A DNA stretch of 64,000 nucleotides, taken from the NCBI RefSeq assembly GCF_046542825.1, contig NZ_JBKHAQ010000002.1, forward strand, positions 1 to 64,000, given 5' to 3'. This DNA comes from Rhodosalinus sp046542825 (GTDB lineage Bacteria; Pseudomonadota; Alphaproteobacteria; Rhodobacterales; Rhodobacteraceae). The notes under the pieces are model-generated. The model saw only the letters and a list, made by a program, of their open reading frames with translations, did not search any database and was not told the DNA's origin. Made by a program: the position numbers and the translations under genes. Numbering within the stretch: the stretch's first letter is position 1; each line of letters starts with the position of its first letter. This document shows positions 35,122 to 43,919 of the stretch, piece by piece.

Positions 35122-36120
35122 TTATCGTTCCGCCGCCATCCGGCGCGCGACGTCCAGCATCCGGCAGGAATAGCCCCATTCGTTGTCGTACCAGCCGAAG
35201 ACGCGCAAGAGGCCCGTGGCGTTGACCGAGGTTTCGGGCCCGCTCATCACCACCGATTCGCAGCGCCCGCGCAGGTCGGACGACACCAGCGGCTGATCCG
35301 TCCAGCCAAAGACCGGCCCCTCCCGCGCCGCCGCGCGCAACGCGTCGTTCACCGCCTCGGCCGTCACCGGCACAGCCGTGGCGACCGTCAGGTCCACGCA
35401 GGAGACGCTGGCGGTGGGCACGCGCAGCGCGCGCGCTTCCACGCGGCCCTCGAGATGCGGCAGAACCACGCCGATCAGCTTGCCGGCGGAGGTCGTGGTG
35501 GGCACCATCGACAGCGCGGCGGCGCGCGACCTCTCGGGGGTGCCGCGCGGCTTGTCCACGGTGGGCTGGCTGCCGGTGTAGCAATGCACCGTCGTCATGT
35601 GCCCGCTTTCCACGCCCCATGCCTCGTCGAGCAGCCGCAGGAGCGGCGCGAGCGCATTGGTCGTGCAGGAGGCGTTCGAGACGATCGCCTGACCGGCGAG
35701 CCGCGCTTCGTTGGCGCCCAGCACCACCGTCAGATCCGCGGCGGGGGAGGGACCGGAGATCAGCACGCGGGACGCGCCCGCCGTCAGCCCCTGTTCGGCG
35801 ATCTCGCGCGTGCTCGCGCGGCCTGTGCATTCCATCACGATGTCCACGCCCGAGAGGTCCAGCGCCGAAAGATCCCGCGATCGCGTGAGCGGGATGCGGT
35901 GCGGGCCGGTGACGAAGGCGTTGTCTTCCGCGGTCACCGGGTCGCCCCAGGGGCCGAAGACACTGTCGTAGGCAAAGAGATAGGCCAGCAGGTCGCCGGC
36001 CTCGATATCGTTGATGTGCACCAGTTCGACCCCTGGCGCCCCTGACAGGATCTGCCGGGCGAGGGTGCGTCCGATTCGGCCGAAGCCGTTGATCGCCACG
36101 CGGACGGGGCGCTGGGTCAT
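35122..36120 (-). CDS. Glyceraldehyde-3-phosphate dehydrogenase-family protein, divergent
   Basis: NAD(P)-dependent phosphorylating dehydrogenase of the GAPDH family, 332 residues. Present are the Rossmann motif INGFGRIGR, the cofactor loop HINDIE (Asp38), catalytic Cys152 (SNASCTTNALAP), catalytic His179 (TTVHCYT) and the C-terminal WYDNEWGYS. Differences from housekeeping GAPDH include TVHCYTGSQ in place of the usual THAYTxDQ type and TVDKPRGTPERSRAAALSMVPTT. Substrate may be glyceraldehyde 3-phosphate or a related aldose phosphate. It is convergent with the small secreted gene. A housekeeping gap may exist elsewhere. Confidence 0.85.
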   Translation of the reverse strand: MTQRPVRVAINGFGRIGRTLARQILSGAPGVELVHINDIEAGDLLAYLFAYDSVFGPWGDPVTAEDNAFVTGPHRIPLTRSRDLSALDLSGVDIVMECTGRASTREIAEQGLTAGASRVLISGPSPAADLTVVLGANEARLAGQAIVSNASCTTNALAPLLRLLDEAWGVESGHMTTVHCYTGSQPTVDKPRGTPERSRAAALSMVPTTTSAGKLIGVVLPHLEGRVEARALRVPTASVSCVDLTVATAVPVTAEAVNDALRAAAREGPVFGWTDQPLVSSDLRGRCESVVMSGPETSVNATGLLRVFGWYDNEWGYSCRMLDVARRMAAER

Positions 36121-36276
36121 GGGGCCTCCGTGGAGCTGTTCATGGCCGGATGGCCGGTCGTGCGGGCTCTTGCAACCCGTCTCGTTTTGCGTTGCCCGAC
36201 CGGGAATGGGCGCTCAGCATCGCCGTGCAAGCCGCGCCGGAGGAGCGAGGACGCCCGGAAGGGCGGACGCGCGCGC

Positions 36277-36456
36277 TCAGAAATCCACGGCGATGCCCTT
36301 GCGTTCCCAGTCGCCGTAGCGCACCGGCTCGGGACCGTCGCGGCCGCCCAGTTCCGGCGGAAGCTCCAGCGCCCTGGCCTTCTTGCGGCGCTCCTCGGCC
36401 TCGGCAAGGGCGCGCTGCGCCGCGGGCGGCAGGTCGTCGCGTGTGCTGTCGGTCAT
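36277..36456 (-). CDS. DUF1674 protein (SDHAF4-like)
   Basis: A 59-residue protein ending in the DUF1674 hallmark ELGGRDGPEPVRYGDWERKGIAVDF, here split as ELGGRDGPEPVRYGDWE and RKGIAVDF. The family includes the mitochondrial succinate dehydrogenase assembly factor SDHAF4, which protects flavinated SdhA; the bacterial role is inferred by homology. The start at 36456 has AGGGGAAGG upstream. The frame is open for another 3 kb upstream only as antisense to rsmB and its neighbour. It is divergent from rsmB, 66 bases apart. Confidence 0.85.
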   Translation of the reverse strand: MTDSTRDDLPPAAQRALAEAEERRKKARALELPPELGGRDGPEPVRYGDWERKGIAVDF

Positions 36457-36522
36457 GGCCTTCCCCTGCTCTCGTGGCGCTGATATAGCCCTGCCTTCCG
36501 CCGCAGCCAAGCAGGTCGCCCG

Positions 36523-37812
36523 ATGTCCCGACGCCCGCGCCCCGCCGGCCGCGAGGGCCAGCCGGCCCGCCGCGCGGCGCTGACGCTCTTTCTTTCCGTT
36601 CTCGACGAATGCCGCCCGCTGGCAGAGGAAGAGCCCGTGCTCGCCCCCCTGCCGCCCGCCGATCGCGCCCGTGCCCGGCGGCTGGTGCTCGGGGCGTTTC
36701 GCGGCCTCGCGCGCGCCGATGCGCTGCTTGCCCCGCGCCTGCAACGGCGCCCGCCGCCTGCGGCTTTGGCGGCGCTGCGCCTTGGCACCGTGGAGCTTGC
36801 GCAGGGCGGCGCGGCGCATGGCGTGGTCAACGACTGGGTGCAGGTCGTGGCCGGCGCGGGCCGCAAACCCGCCGCGGCGCGCGGCATGGTCAACGCGGTG
36901 CTGCGGCAAATGGCGCAGGTGGCGCCGGCGCAGTGGGATGCGCTTCCGGTGCCGGCGTTGCCCGACTGGCTGCGCGCGCCGATGGTCGCGGCCTGGGGCG
37001 AGGCAGCGGCGGCGGGGATAGAGGCTGCGCATCTGGCCGGCGCGCCGCTCGACATCACGCCAAAGGGCGACGCGGCGGCGCTGGCCGCGCGGCTGGGGGG
37101 CGAGGTGCTGCCCACCGGCTCTGTGCGCCTGTCGCGCGGCGCGCAGGTCTCGGCCCTGCCTGGCTATGCGGAGGGTGAGTGGTGGGTTCAGGACGCCGCC
37201 GCCGCGCTGCCCGCGCGTGCGCTCGCCGCCCGGCCGGGCGAGCGGGTGCTCGACCTTTGCGCCGCGCCCGGCGGCAAGACCATGCAGCTTGCCGCGACGG
37301 GGGCGGAGGTGACCGCGCTCGATCTCTCGCCCGCCCGGCTCGAGCGGGTGGCGGCCAACCTCGCGCGCACGGGCCTGTCGGCGCGGCTGCTGGCCGGGGA
37401 TGCCCGCGACCACGCGGGCGGCCCCTACGACGCGATCCTGCTCGATGCGCCCTGTTCCGCCACAGGCACGATCCGCCGCCACCCGGAACTGCCGCACATC
37501 CGCGACGGCAGCGGCCTGCCGGACCTCGTGCAGTTGCAGGCGCAGATGATCGATCGTGCCGCCGCCCTGCTGGCGCCGGGAGGGCGGCTTGTCTGTTGCA
37601 CCTGCTCGCTGCTTCCCGAAGAGGGCGAGGCGCAGGTTGCCGCGGCACTTGCGCGTCATCCTGCCCTGCGCCCGGACCCCGACGCCCTGTGCCTGCCCGG
37701 CGTTCAGGCCGACTGGATCGGCGCGCAGGGTCTGCGCCTGCGCCCGGATTACTGGGCCGAACTTGGCGGGATGGACGGATTCTTCGTCGCCGCACTGCGG
37801 CGCGTGGCCTGA
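36523..37812 (+). CDS. rsmB: 16S rRNA m5C methyltransferase RsmB-like
   Basis: SAM-dependent RNA cytosine-5 methyltransferase, expected to act at C967 of 16S rRNA. An N-terminal NusB-like helical domain (about 15-140) is followed by the Rossmann methyltransferase domain. That domain has WVQDAAAALPARAL, LDLCAAPGGKTMQLA (SAM site), the catalytic motif LDAPCSATGTIRRHPE and the release-cysteine motif VCCTCSLLPEEGE. C-terminal GGMDGFFVAAL is typical of RsmB/NOP2 enzymes. 429 residues is normal. It precedes the heparinase-family gene and purH, a conserved order in this group. Confidence 0.92.
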   Translation: MSRRPRPAGREGQPARRAALTLFLSVLDECRPLAEEEPVLAPLPPADRARARRLVLGAFRGLARADALLAPRLQRRPPPAALAALRLGTVELAQGGAAHGVVNDWVQVVAGAGRKPAAARGMVNAVLRQMAQVAPAQWDALPVPALPDWLRAPMVAAWGEAAAAGIEAAHLAGAPLDITPKGDAAALAARLGGEVLPTGSVRLSRGAQVSALPGYAEGEWWVQDAAAALPARALAARPGERVLDLCAAPGGKTMQLAATGAEVTALDLSPARLERVAANLARTGLSARLLAGDARDHAGGPYDAILLDAPCSATGTIRRHPELPHIRDGSGLPDLVQLQAQMIDRAAALLAPGGRLVCCTCSLLPEEGEAQVAAALARHPALRPDPDALCLPGVQADWIGAQGLRLRPDYWAELGGMDGFFVAALRRVA

Positions 37813-37854
37813 ACCCCTCACCGTGCCGGCCTGATTCGGCGGGCCGGTGACTTC

Positions 37855-39666
37855 ATGCCGCGCTGTGGCTATGATCCGATGAAAGGGGCCGCGCAGGCGG
37901 GCATGGGGCGAACGGGCGGATATTTGCAGAAGTGGGGCGCGCGCTGGACGCGAGCCGCCAACCGCTATGCCGCCTGGCGTGCCACGCGCGGCCGCGCCGC
38001 GACCGCCTTCGTCTCGCAGCCCGAGCCGCGCACCATCGGCAGCTTGCCGCGCGGCCGTCAGCTTCTGGCCGGGAACCTGATGTTCGCGGGCCATCTGGTC
38101 GAGGCGCCGGAGGCCGACCTCTGGGATCTTGGCGTGCCCGACCGGGCCTTTCTGGACGAGACGCAGGAATTCGGCTGGCTCGACGATCTGGCGGCGGTGG
38201 GCGATGGGCGGGCGCGGCGGCTGGCGCAGCGCTGGCTTGCGGGCTGGATCGCGCGCTACGGCCGTGGCCGCGGGCCGGGCTGGACGCCCGACCTGACGGC
38301 GCGCCGGATGACGCGCTGGATGCATCACGCCGTCTTCCTGCTGCAGGGGCAGAGCGCGGAGGCACAGACGGCCTATTTCCGCGCGCTCGCCGCGCAGGCC
38401 GATTTCCTGTCGCGCCGGTGGAAAGCCACCTCGCCCGGCCTGCCGCGGTTCGAGGCGCTTTGCGGTCTGGTGCAGGCGGGCCTCGCGCTGGAGGGGATGG
38501 GCCGCCTGCTGGCGCCGGCGCAGAAGGGACTGGAACGCAGCTGCCGGGATCGGATCGACGCCGGCGGCGGCATCGCCACCCGCAACCCCGAGGAGCTGAT
38601 GGAGGTGCTGAGCCTGCTTGCCTGGACCGAGGCGGCGCTGCGCGAGGCCGGCCGCGGGGCCGGGCCCGAGCACGCCGCCGCGATGCGGCGCATCGCGCCA
38701 GCGCTGCGCGCGCTGCGTCACGCCGACGGCAGCCTGCCGCGCTTTCACGGCGGCGGGCGCGGCGCGCAGGGCAGGCTTGACGCGGCGCTTTTCGCCGCAG
38801 GCGCGCGCGAGGTGCGGCACGAGGGCCTTGCCATGGGATACGCGCGGCTGTCCGCCGGCCGGACCAGCGTGATCGTGGATGCCGCGCCACCGCCATCGGG
38901 TGCCGCCAGCCGCGATGCCCATGCCGCGACACTGGCGATGGAAGTGACCTCGGGGCGCCGTCCGCTGATCGTCAATTGCGGTGCGGGCGAAGGCTTCGGT
39001 TCCGCCTGGCGCCGGGCGGCACGCTCCACGCCGTCGCATTCCACGCTGGTCGTCGAGGAGCTGTCGAGCGCGCAGCTGGGCGTGGCTGCGCCCGGTCAGC
39101 GCAGCGACCGCGCGCCGCTGGTGTCCGGCCCCGCGCGGGTGCCCGTCGAGGTCATGCAGACGGACACCGGCGCCCGCCGGTTCGAGGCCGGGCACGACGG
39201 CTACCTGGCGGAGTTCGGCCTGACCCATGCGCGGGTGCTGGAACTGTCGGCGGACGGCCGCACGATAGCGGGCGAGGACCTGCTGCTGGCGCTCGAGGAG
39301 GCGGACAAGCGCCGCTTCGACGCGGCGCTGGACGCGCGCCGGCTGCGCGGAATTGCCTGGCATCTGCGGTTTCACCTGCATCCCGACGCCGATGCGGAAC
39401 TCGACATGGGCGGCCACGCGGTCTCTGTCGCGCTGCGCTCGGGCGAGATCTGGGTCTTTCGCCACGACGGGCGGGTGCGGATGACGCTGGAGCCTTCCGT
39501 CTACCTGGAGCGCGGGCGGCTCCGGCCGCGGGAGACGAAACAGATCGTTTTATCCGGCCGCGCGCTGGAGTATGGCACGCGTGTCCGCTGGTCCCTGGCC
39601 AAGGCGCAGGACACCGCGCTCGCGGTGCGCGACTTCGCGATGGACGCGGCGGACGCCTTGGAATGA
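37855..39666 (+). CDS. Heparinase II/III-family protein
   Basis: Protein of about 603 residues with an N-terminal alpha-helical toroid (about 60-320: GSLPRGRQLLAGNLMFAGHLVE, FGWLDDLAAVGDGRARRLAQRWL) and a C-terminal beta-sandwich (about 330-590: ATLAMEVTSGRRPLIVNCGAG, HSTLVVEELSSAQ). This is the layout of heparinase II/III lyases. A substrate cannot be named; no sulfatase or uptake genes are beside it. The first ATG (37855) has GGTGA nearby; ATG at 37903 is a credible shorter start. The gene sits between rsmB and purH, as in many Rhodobacterales, so a household envelope role is more likely than polysaccharide feeding. Confidence 0.82.
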   Translation: MPRCGYDPMKGAAQAGMGRTGGYLQKWGARWTRAANRYAAWRATRGRAATAFVSQPEPRTIGSLPRGRQLLAGNLMFAGHLVEAPEADLWDLGVPDRAFLDETQEFGWLDDLAAVGDGRARRLAQRWLAGWIARYGRGRGPGWTPDLTARRMTRWMHHAVFLLQGQSAEAQTAYFRALAAQADFLSRRWKATSPGLPRFEALCGLVQAGLALEGMGRLLAPAQKGLERSCRDRIDAGGGIATRNPEELMEVLSLLAWTEAALREAGRGAGPEHAAAMRRIAPALRALRHADGSLPRFHGGGRGAQGRLDAALFAAGAREVRHEGLAMGYARLSAGRTSVIVDAAPPPSGAASRDAHAATLAMEVTSGRRPLIVNCGAGEGFGSAWRRAARSTPSHSTLVVEELSSAQLGVAAPGQRSDRAPLVSGPARVPVEVMQTDTGARRFEAGHDGYLAEFGLTHARVLELSADGRTIAGEDLLLALEEADKRRFDAALDARRLRGIAWHLRFHLHPDADAELDMGGHAVSVALRSGEIWVFRHDGRVRMTLEPSVYLERGRLRPRETKQIVLSGRALEYGTRVRWSLAKAQDTALAVRDFAMDAADALE

Positions 39667-39685
39667 TACCCGGAGCCCGTGCCTC

Positions 39686-41275
39686 ATGCCCGATCTCGTC
39701 CCGCTGCGCCGTGCGCTGATCTCCGTCTCCGACAAAACCGGCCTGACCGAACTGGGCCAGGCGCTGGTCGCGCGCGGGGTCGAGATCCTGTCAACCGGCG
39801 GCACGGCGCAGGCGCTTCGCGAGGCGGGCTGCCCGGTGACCGACGTGGCCGAGGTGACGGGGATGCCCGAGATGATGGGCGGCCGGGTCAAGACCCTGCA
39901 TCCGGCGGTGCACGGCGGGCTGCTGGCACTGCGCGAGGATCCCGCGCATCTGACCGCGATGGAGGAGCACGGCATCGCGCCCATCGACCTTCTGGTGGTC
40001 AACCTCTACCCCTTCGAGGCGACGGTTGCGGCCGGCGCGGATGCGGCGCAGGCGATCGAGCAGATCGACATCGGCGGGCCGGCGATGATCCGCGCGGCGG
40101 CCAAGAACCACGCCCATGTCGCTGCCGTGGTGGATGTGGAGGATTATGCCGCGCTGCTGGCGGAACTCGAGGCCAACGATGGCGCGACGACGCTGGCCTT
40201 TCGGCAGGGGCTGGCGCTGACGGCCTTCGGGCGCACCGCGGCCTATGACGCGGCGGTGAGCGGCTGGATGGCCGGGCGCCTCGGCGTTTTCGCCCCGCGG
40301 CGGCGGGTGATGGCGGGCAGGCTTGCGGAGGAGCTGCGCTACGGCGAGAACCCGCACCAGCGCGCGGCTTTCTACACGGAGGGCGCGCCCGGGCCGAGCG
40401 TCGCCAGCGCCACGCAGCTGCAGGGCAAGGCACTGAGCTACAACAACATCAACGACACCGACGCGGCCCTTGCGCTGGCGGCCGAGTTCGCCGCCGCCGA
40501 CGGGCCGGCCTGCGTGATCGTCAAGCACGCCAATCCCTGCGGCGTGGCGCGCGGTGCCTCGGCGCTCGAGGCCTATCGCAAGGCGCTCGACTGCGACCGG
40601 GTCAGCGCCTTCGGCGGGATCGTCGCGCTCAACACGCCACTCGATGCCGAGACGGCACGCGCGATCCTGGGGCTCTTCACCGAGGTGGTGATCGCGCCGG
40701 GGATCAGCGACGAGGCGCAGGCGCTCTTCGCCGAAAAGCCCAACCTGCGGCTGCTGCTGGCACCGGGGATGCCGGACCCGGCCGAGGCGGGCCTCGCCGT
40801 GAGGCAGGTGGCGGGCGGCTGGCTGGTGCAGGACGCCGACACCCGCATGGTCGCGCCCGAGGCGCTGCAGGTCGTCACGAAGCGCGCGCCCACGCCGGCG
40901 GAACTGGCCGACATGCGCTTTGCCTGGGCGGTGGCCAAGCACGTCAAATCCAACGCCATCGTCTACGCGAAGGACGGCGCCACCGTGGGCATCGGCGCCG
41001 GTCAGATGAGCCGCGTGGATTCGGCCCGCATCGCCGCCGAAAAGGCGCGCGCCATGGCCGGGGCGCTGGGACTGGGCGAGCCGCCCACGGTGGGCGCCGC
41101 CGTGGCCTCGGACGCCTTCTTTCCCTTCGCGGACGGGATCGAGGCGCTGGCCGCGGCGGGTGCCACGGCGGTGATCCAGCCCGGCGGCTCGATGCGCGAC
41201 GCGGAGGTGATCGAGGCGGCCGAGGCGCACGGGATCGCCATGGTCCTTACCGGAGAGCGGCATTTCCGGCACTGA
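39686..41275 (+). CDS. purH: Bifunctional AICAR transformylase/IMP cyclohydrolase
   Basis: Catalyses the last two steps of purine synthesis: formyl transfer to AICAR and ring closure to IMP. The 529 residues show the cyclohydrolase domain (about 1-195: RRALISVSDKTGL, STGGTAQALREAG, GRVKTLHPAVHGGLL, NLYPFEAT). The transformylase domain follows (about 200-529: LRYGENPHQRAAFY, GKALSYNNINDTDAAL, IVKHANPCGVARG with the catalytic Lys-His, FFPFADGIEA). The ATG at 39686 gives MPDLVPLRRAL. A repeat element lies directly after the stop. Confidence 0.97.
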   Translation: MPDLVPLRRALISVSDKTGLTELGQALVARGVEILSTGGTAQALREAGCPVTDVAEVTGMPEMMGGRVKTLHPAVHGGLLALREDPAHLTAMEEHGIAPIDLLVVNLYPFEATVAAGADAAQAIEQIDIGGPAMIRAAAKNHAHVAAVVDVEDYAALLAELEANDGATTLAFRQGLALTAFGRTAAYDAAVSGWMAGRLGVFAPRRRVMAGRLAEELRYGENPHQRAAFYTEGAPGPSVASATQLQGKALSYNNINDTDAALALAAEFAAADGPACVIVKHANPCGVARGASALEAYRKALDCDRVSAFGGIVALNTPLDAETARAILGLFTEVVIAPGISDEAQALFAEKPNLRLLLAPGMPDPAEAGLAVRQVAGGWLVQDADTRMVAPEALQVVTKRAPTPAELADMRFAWAVAKHVKSNAIVYAKDGATVGIGAGQMSRVDSARIAAEKARAMAGALGLGEPPTVGAAVASDAFFPFADGIEALAAAGATAVIQPGGSMRDAEVIEAAEAHGIAMVLTGERHFRH

Positions 41276-41285
41276 GCGCGGGCAA

Positions 41286-41353
41286 AGGGGGGGGCTCTGC
41301 CCCCCGTCCGGCTGCGCCGGACTCCCCCCGGGGTATTTTCAGCAAGAGGAAGG
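41286..41353. repeat. GC-rich stem-loop repeat with GGGTATTT box, copy B
   Basis: Same module order as copy A at 32364-32435: G-run, CTCTG, C-run, inner hairpin GTCCGGCTGCGCCGGAC, second C-run, GGGGTATTT and GCAAGAGGAAGG. The inner hairpin arms differ from copy A but compensate to keep pairing, evidence that the fold matters. It lies between purH and lspA. Confidence 0.78.
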
Positions 41354-41381
41354 ACCGACGGGTGCAGGAAGGGGCTGAACG

Positions 41382-41861
41382 GTGCGGCTGATGAGCTGGG
41401 TCGCGGTGGCGGTCTTCGTGATCGACCAGGCGCTGAAATACTACGTGGTGCATGTGCTGGCGCTGGCGCAGGTGCGGGCGATCGACGTGTTTCCGCCCTA
41501 TCTGAACCTGCGCATGGCCTGGAACACGGGGATAAACTTCGGCCTGTTCTCCGGCGGATCGGACACGGCGCGCTGGGTGCTGATCGGCCTTGCGCTGGCG
41601 ATCTCGCTCGCTGTCGTCGTCTGGATGTGGCGCGATCCTCCGGGGCGGTGGGGGCTGGTCGCGGCCGGGCTGCTGGTGGGAGGTGCGCTGGGCAACGTGG
41701 TCGACCGGCTGGTTTATGGCGCGGTGGCAGATTTCCTGAACATGTCGTGCTGCGGGATCGACAATCCCTTTGCCTTCAACGTGGCCGACATCTCGATCTT
41801 CGCGGGTGCGCTGGGGCTGGTGGTCTTCACCGGTGAGGGGTCGGGCAAGAAGACCCCGTGA
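41382..41861 (+). CDS. lspA: Lipoprotein signal peptidase
   Basis: Inner-membrane aspartyl protease (signal peptidase II) that removes signal peptides from prolipoproteins. The 159 residues have four hydrophobic segments and the two catalytic aspartates: Asp108 in GNVVDRLVYGAVADF and Asp136 in FNVADISI. N-terminal VIDQALKYYV and AWNTGINFGLFSG are family features. The start is a GTG preceded by AGGAAGGGG; an ATG three codons on is possible. The next gene encodes a lipoprotein, a fitting neighbour. Confidence 0.94.
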   Translation: MRLMSWVAVAVFVIDQALKYYVVHVLALAQVRAIDVFPPYLNLRMAWNTGINFGLFSGGSDTARWVLIGLALAISLAVVVWMWRDPPGRWGLVAAGLLVGGALGNVVDRLVYGAVADFLNMSCCGIDNPFAFNVADISIFAGALGLVVFTGEGSGKKTP

Positions 41862-41911
41862 CGCGCGGCGCCGGATGGGATAGACCTGCGCCCGAACGAC
41901 GGAGGGTGACG

Positions 41912-42430
41912 ATGCGGGCGCTACGCTTGGCGGTGCTGGGACTGACCCTGACGGGGATTGCGGCCTGCAGCAACGACGGCCGGCTGCGGGATTTCTCGAA
42001 TCCCGCCGAGGGGCCCGAGGAATTCGCCGTCGTGCCCAACAAACCCCTGCAGCAGCCGCCGTCCTTCGCGGAGCTTCCGCCGCCGGCGCCGGGCGGGGCC
42101 AGTCGCACGGACCTGACGCCCAATGCGGATGCGGTGGCGGCGCTGGGCGGCAACCCGGCGCGGCTTGCGCCCTCGGGCGTGCCGGCGTCGGACGCGGCGC
42201 TGGTGGCATCCGCGCAGCGTTACGGCGTGCCGGAGAACATCCGCTCCCAGCTTGCGGCGGAGGATGCGGCCTTCCGCAGGGGCAAGTCGCGGTTCACCAA
42301 CATCCGGATCGTTGCCGTCGACCGCTACAGCCAGGCCTACCGCAGCCAGGCGCTCGATCCCTTCGAGGCGCAGCGGCAGTATCGCGCGGCGGGCGCGCGC
42401 ACGCCGACCGCGCCCCCGGAGCTGCGTTGA
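41912..42430 (+). CDS. DUF3035 lipoprotein
   Basis: A 172-residue predicted lipoprotein: signal sequence MRALRLAVLGLTLTGIAAC with the lipobox IAAC and Cys19 as lipidation site. A low-complexity, Pro/Ala-rich region follows, starting with PEEFAVVPNKPLQQPPSFAELPPP. This start pattern is characteristic of DUF3035 proteins in Rhodobacterales. No enzymatic motif is visible. The perfect ribosome-binding site GGAGGGTGACG precedes the ATG. It follows lspA by 50 bases and precedes the M16 peptidase pair, suggesting an envelope-linked group. Confidence 0.85.
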   Translation: MRALRLAVLGLTLTGIAACSNDGRLRDFSNPAEGPEEFAVVPNKPLQQPPSFAELPPPAPGGASRTDLTPNADAVAALGGNPARLAPSGVPASDAALVASAQRYGVPENIRSQLAAEDAAFRRGKSRFTNIRIVAVDRYSQAYRSQALDPFEAQRQYRAAGARTPTAPPELR

Positions 42431-42452
42431 GCGCGCTCACAAAGGCGTAGGC

Positions 42453-42495
42453 GCGGCTTGATCTCTTGTCGAAGCCGCCCAGTTGCAAGCTGGGC
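42453..42495 (+). other. Two overlapping hairpins between the lipoprotein and M16 genes
   Basis: GCGGCTT (42453-42459) pairs with AAGCCGC (42472-42478). GCCCAG (42477-42482) pairs with CTGGGC (42490-42495). The stems share two bases, so they exclude each other at the edges, and the second ends 17 bases before the M16 start. This might be a simple attenuator. There is no T-run. Confidence 0.35.
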
Positions 42496-42512
42496 ATGAA
42501 TGGAGGTGGCGG

Positions 42513-43919
42513 ATGCGCCGACTCGCGAAAACGCTGGCTGTGGTTCTGGCGCTTGGCCCGGCCGCAGCCGGGATGGCGGCAGAGAACGTCACGGGCTTCA
42601 CCCTCGACAACGGGATGGAGGTCGTGGTGATCGAGGATCACCGCGCACCGCTCGTGGTGCACATGGTCTGGTATCGCGCGGGCGCGGCGGACGAGCCGCC
42701 GGGCCAGTCGGGCGCCGCGCATTTCCTCGAGCACCTGATGTTCAAGGGCACCGAAGAGCTTGAGCCGGGCGAGTTCTCGGCCACCGTCGCGGCGCAGGGC
42801 GGGCGGGACAATGCCTTTACCAGTTACGACTACACCGCCTATTTCCAGCGGGTGGCGGCCGACCGGCTGGGCCTGATGATGGAGATGGAAGCCGACCGGA
42901 TGACCAACCTCGCACTTGCCGAGGAGGACATCGTGACAGAGCGCGGCGTCGTGCTGGAGGAGCGCAACCAGCGGGTGGAGAACGAGCCCGGCGCGCTCTT
43001 CCGCGAGCAGGTCTCGGCGGCGCTGTGGCTCAACCATCCCTACGGCGCGCCGGTGATCGGCTGGCAGCACGAGATCGCGGCGCTGGATGAGGCGGCGGTC
43101 AAGGCCTTCTACCGCCGCTTCTATGCGCCCAACAACGCGATCCTGATCGTGGCGGGCGACACCACGCCCGAAGAGGTTCGGCGGCTGGCCGAAGAACACT
43201 ATGGCCCGATCCCGGAGAACCCCGCGGTAAGGGCCCTGGACCGGCCGAAGGAGCCGCCGCACCGCGCCGCCCGCCGCGTCAAGATGGAGGATGCGCGCGT
43301 CGCCCAGCCCTACGTGATGCGCCAGTATCGCGCGCCCAAGCGGAATCCGGGCGATCAGGAACAGGCCGCGGCACTGCTTCTGCTGGCCGAGATCCTGGGC
43401 GGCGGGCAGACCTCGGTCCTCACGCAGCGGCTGCAGTTCGAAGAGCAGCTTTCGGTCTATGCCGGGGCCTATTACGGCGCGACGCGGCGGGACGATTCGA
43501 CCATCGGCTTCTTCGTCGTGCCCTCGGAGGGCGTGTCGCTGGAGGAAGCCGAGGAGGCGCTGGACCGCGTTCTGGAGGACTTCATGGAAACGGGCGTGGA
43601 TTCCGAACAGCTGGATCGCATCAAGCTGCAGCTGCGCGCCTCGCTGATCTACGAGCGGGACGATGTGCAGGCGCTGGCCAACCGGTACGGCCGGGCGCTG
43701 GCCTCGGGCCTCACGCTCGACGATATCGCGGCCTGGCCCGAGGTGCTGCAGGCGGTGACCGAAGAGGACATCATGGCGGTGGCGCGCGAGGTGCTGGTTC
43801 CCGAAAGCTCGGTCACAGGCTGGCTGTCGGCTGGCGACTCGCCTGTCCCCGCGCCGGACGCGGGCCAGCCCGCGCTGCCGGACGCGGGGGCCGTGACGCC
43901 CGAGGAGGTGACGCAATGA
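42513..43919 (+). CDS. M16 zinc peptidase, catalytically intact
   Basis: Exported insulinase-family (M16B) peptidase, 468 residues, with a signal peptide (ALGPAAAGMAAE). The inverted zinc motif HxxEH is intact: His70, Glu73 and His74 (GAAHFLEHLMFKGT). The distal zinc ligand lies within ERGVVLEERNQRVENEP. The second half (from about 240) is the inactive structural repeat. GGAGG precedes the ATG. It overlaps the next gene, a paralogue lacking the motif, by four bases, so the pair should form a heterodimer as in mitochondrial processing peptidase-like proteins. Confidence 0.9.
   Translation: MRRLAKTLAVVLALGPAAAGMAAENVTGFTLDNGMEVVVIEDHRAPLVVHMVWYRAGAADEPPGQSGAAHFLEHLMFKGTEELEPGEFSATVAAQGGRDNAFTSYDYTAYFQRVAADRLGLMMEMEADRMTNLALAEEDIVTERGVVLEERNQRVENEPGALFREQVSAALWLNHPYGAPVIGWQHEIAALDEAAVKAFYRRFYAPNNAILIVAGDTTPEEVRRLAEEHYGPIPENPAVRALDRPKEPPHRAARRVKMEDARVAQPYVMRQYRAPKRNPGDQEQAAALLLLAEILGGGQTSVLTQRLQFEEQLSVYAGAYYGATRRDDSTIGFFVVPSEGVSLEEAEEALDRVLEDFMETGVDSEQLDRIKLQLRASLIYERDDVQALANRYGRALASGLTLDDIAAWPEVLQAVTEEDIMAVAREVLVPESSVTGWLSAGDSPVPAPDAGQPALPDAGAVTPEEVTQ

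Noticed and set aside
36130..36483. Plus-strand frame of 117 codons upstream of rsmB
   Set aside because: It overlaps DUF1674 in antisense and shows no domain or start signal.
36457..39465. Minus-strand extension of the DUF1674 frame by about 1000 codons
   Set aside because: Only the last 59 codons carry the DUF1674 pattern behind a good ribosome-binding site; the rest is antisense to rsmB and the heparinase-family gene.
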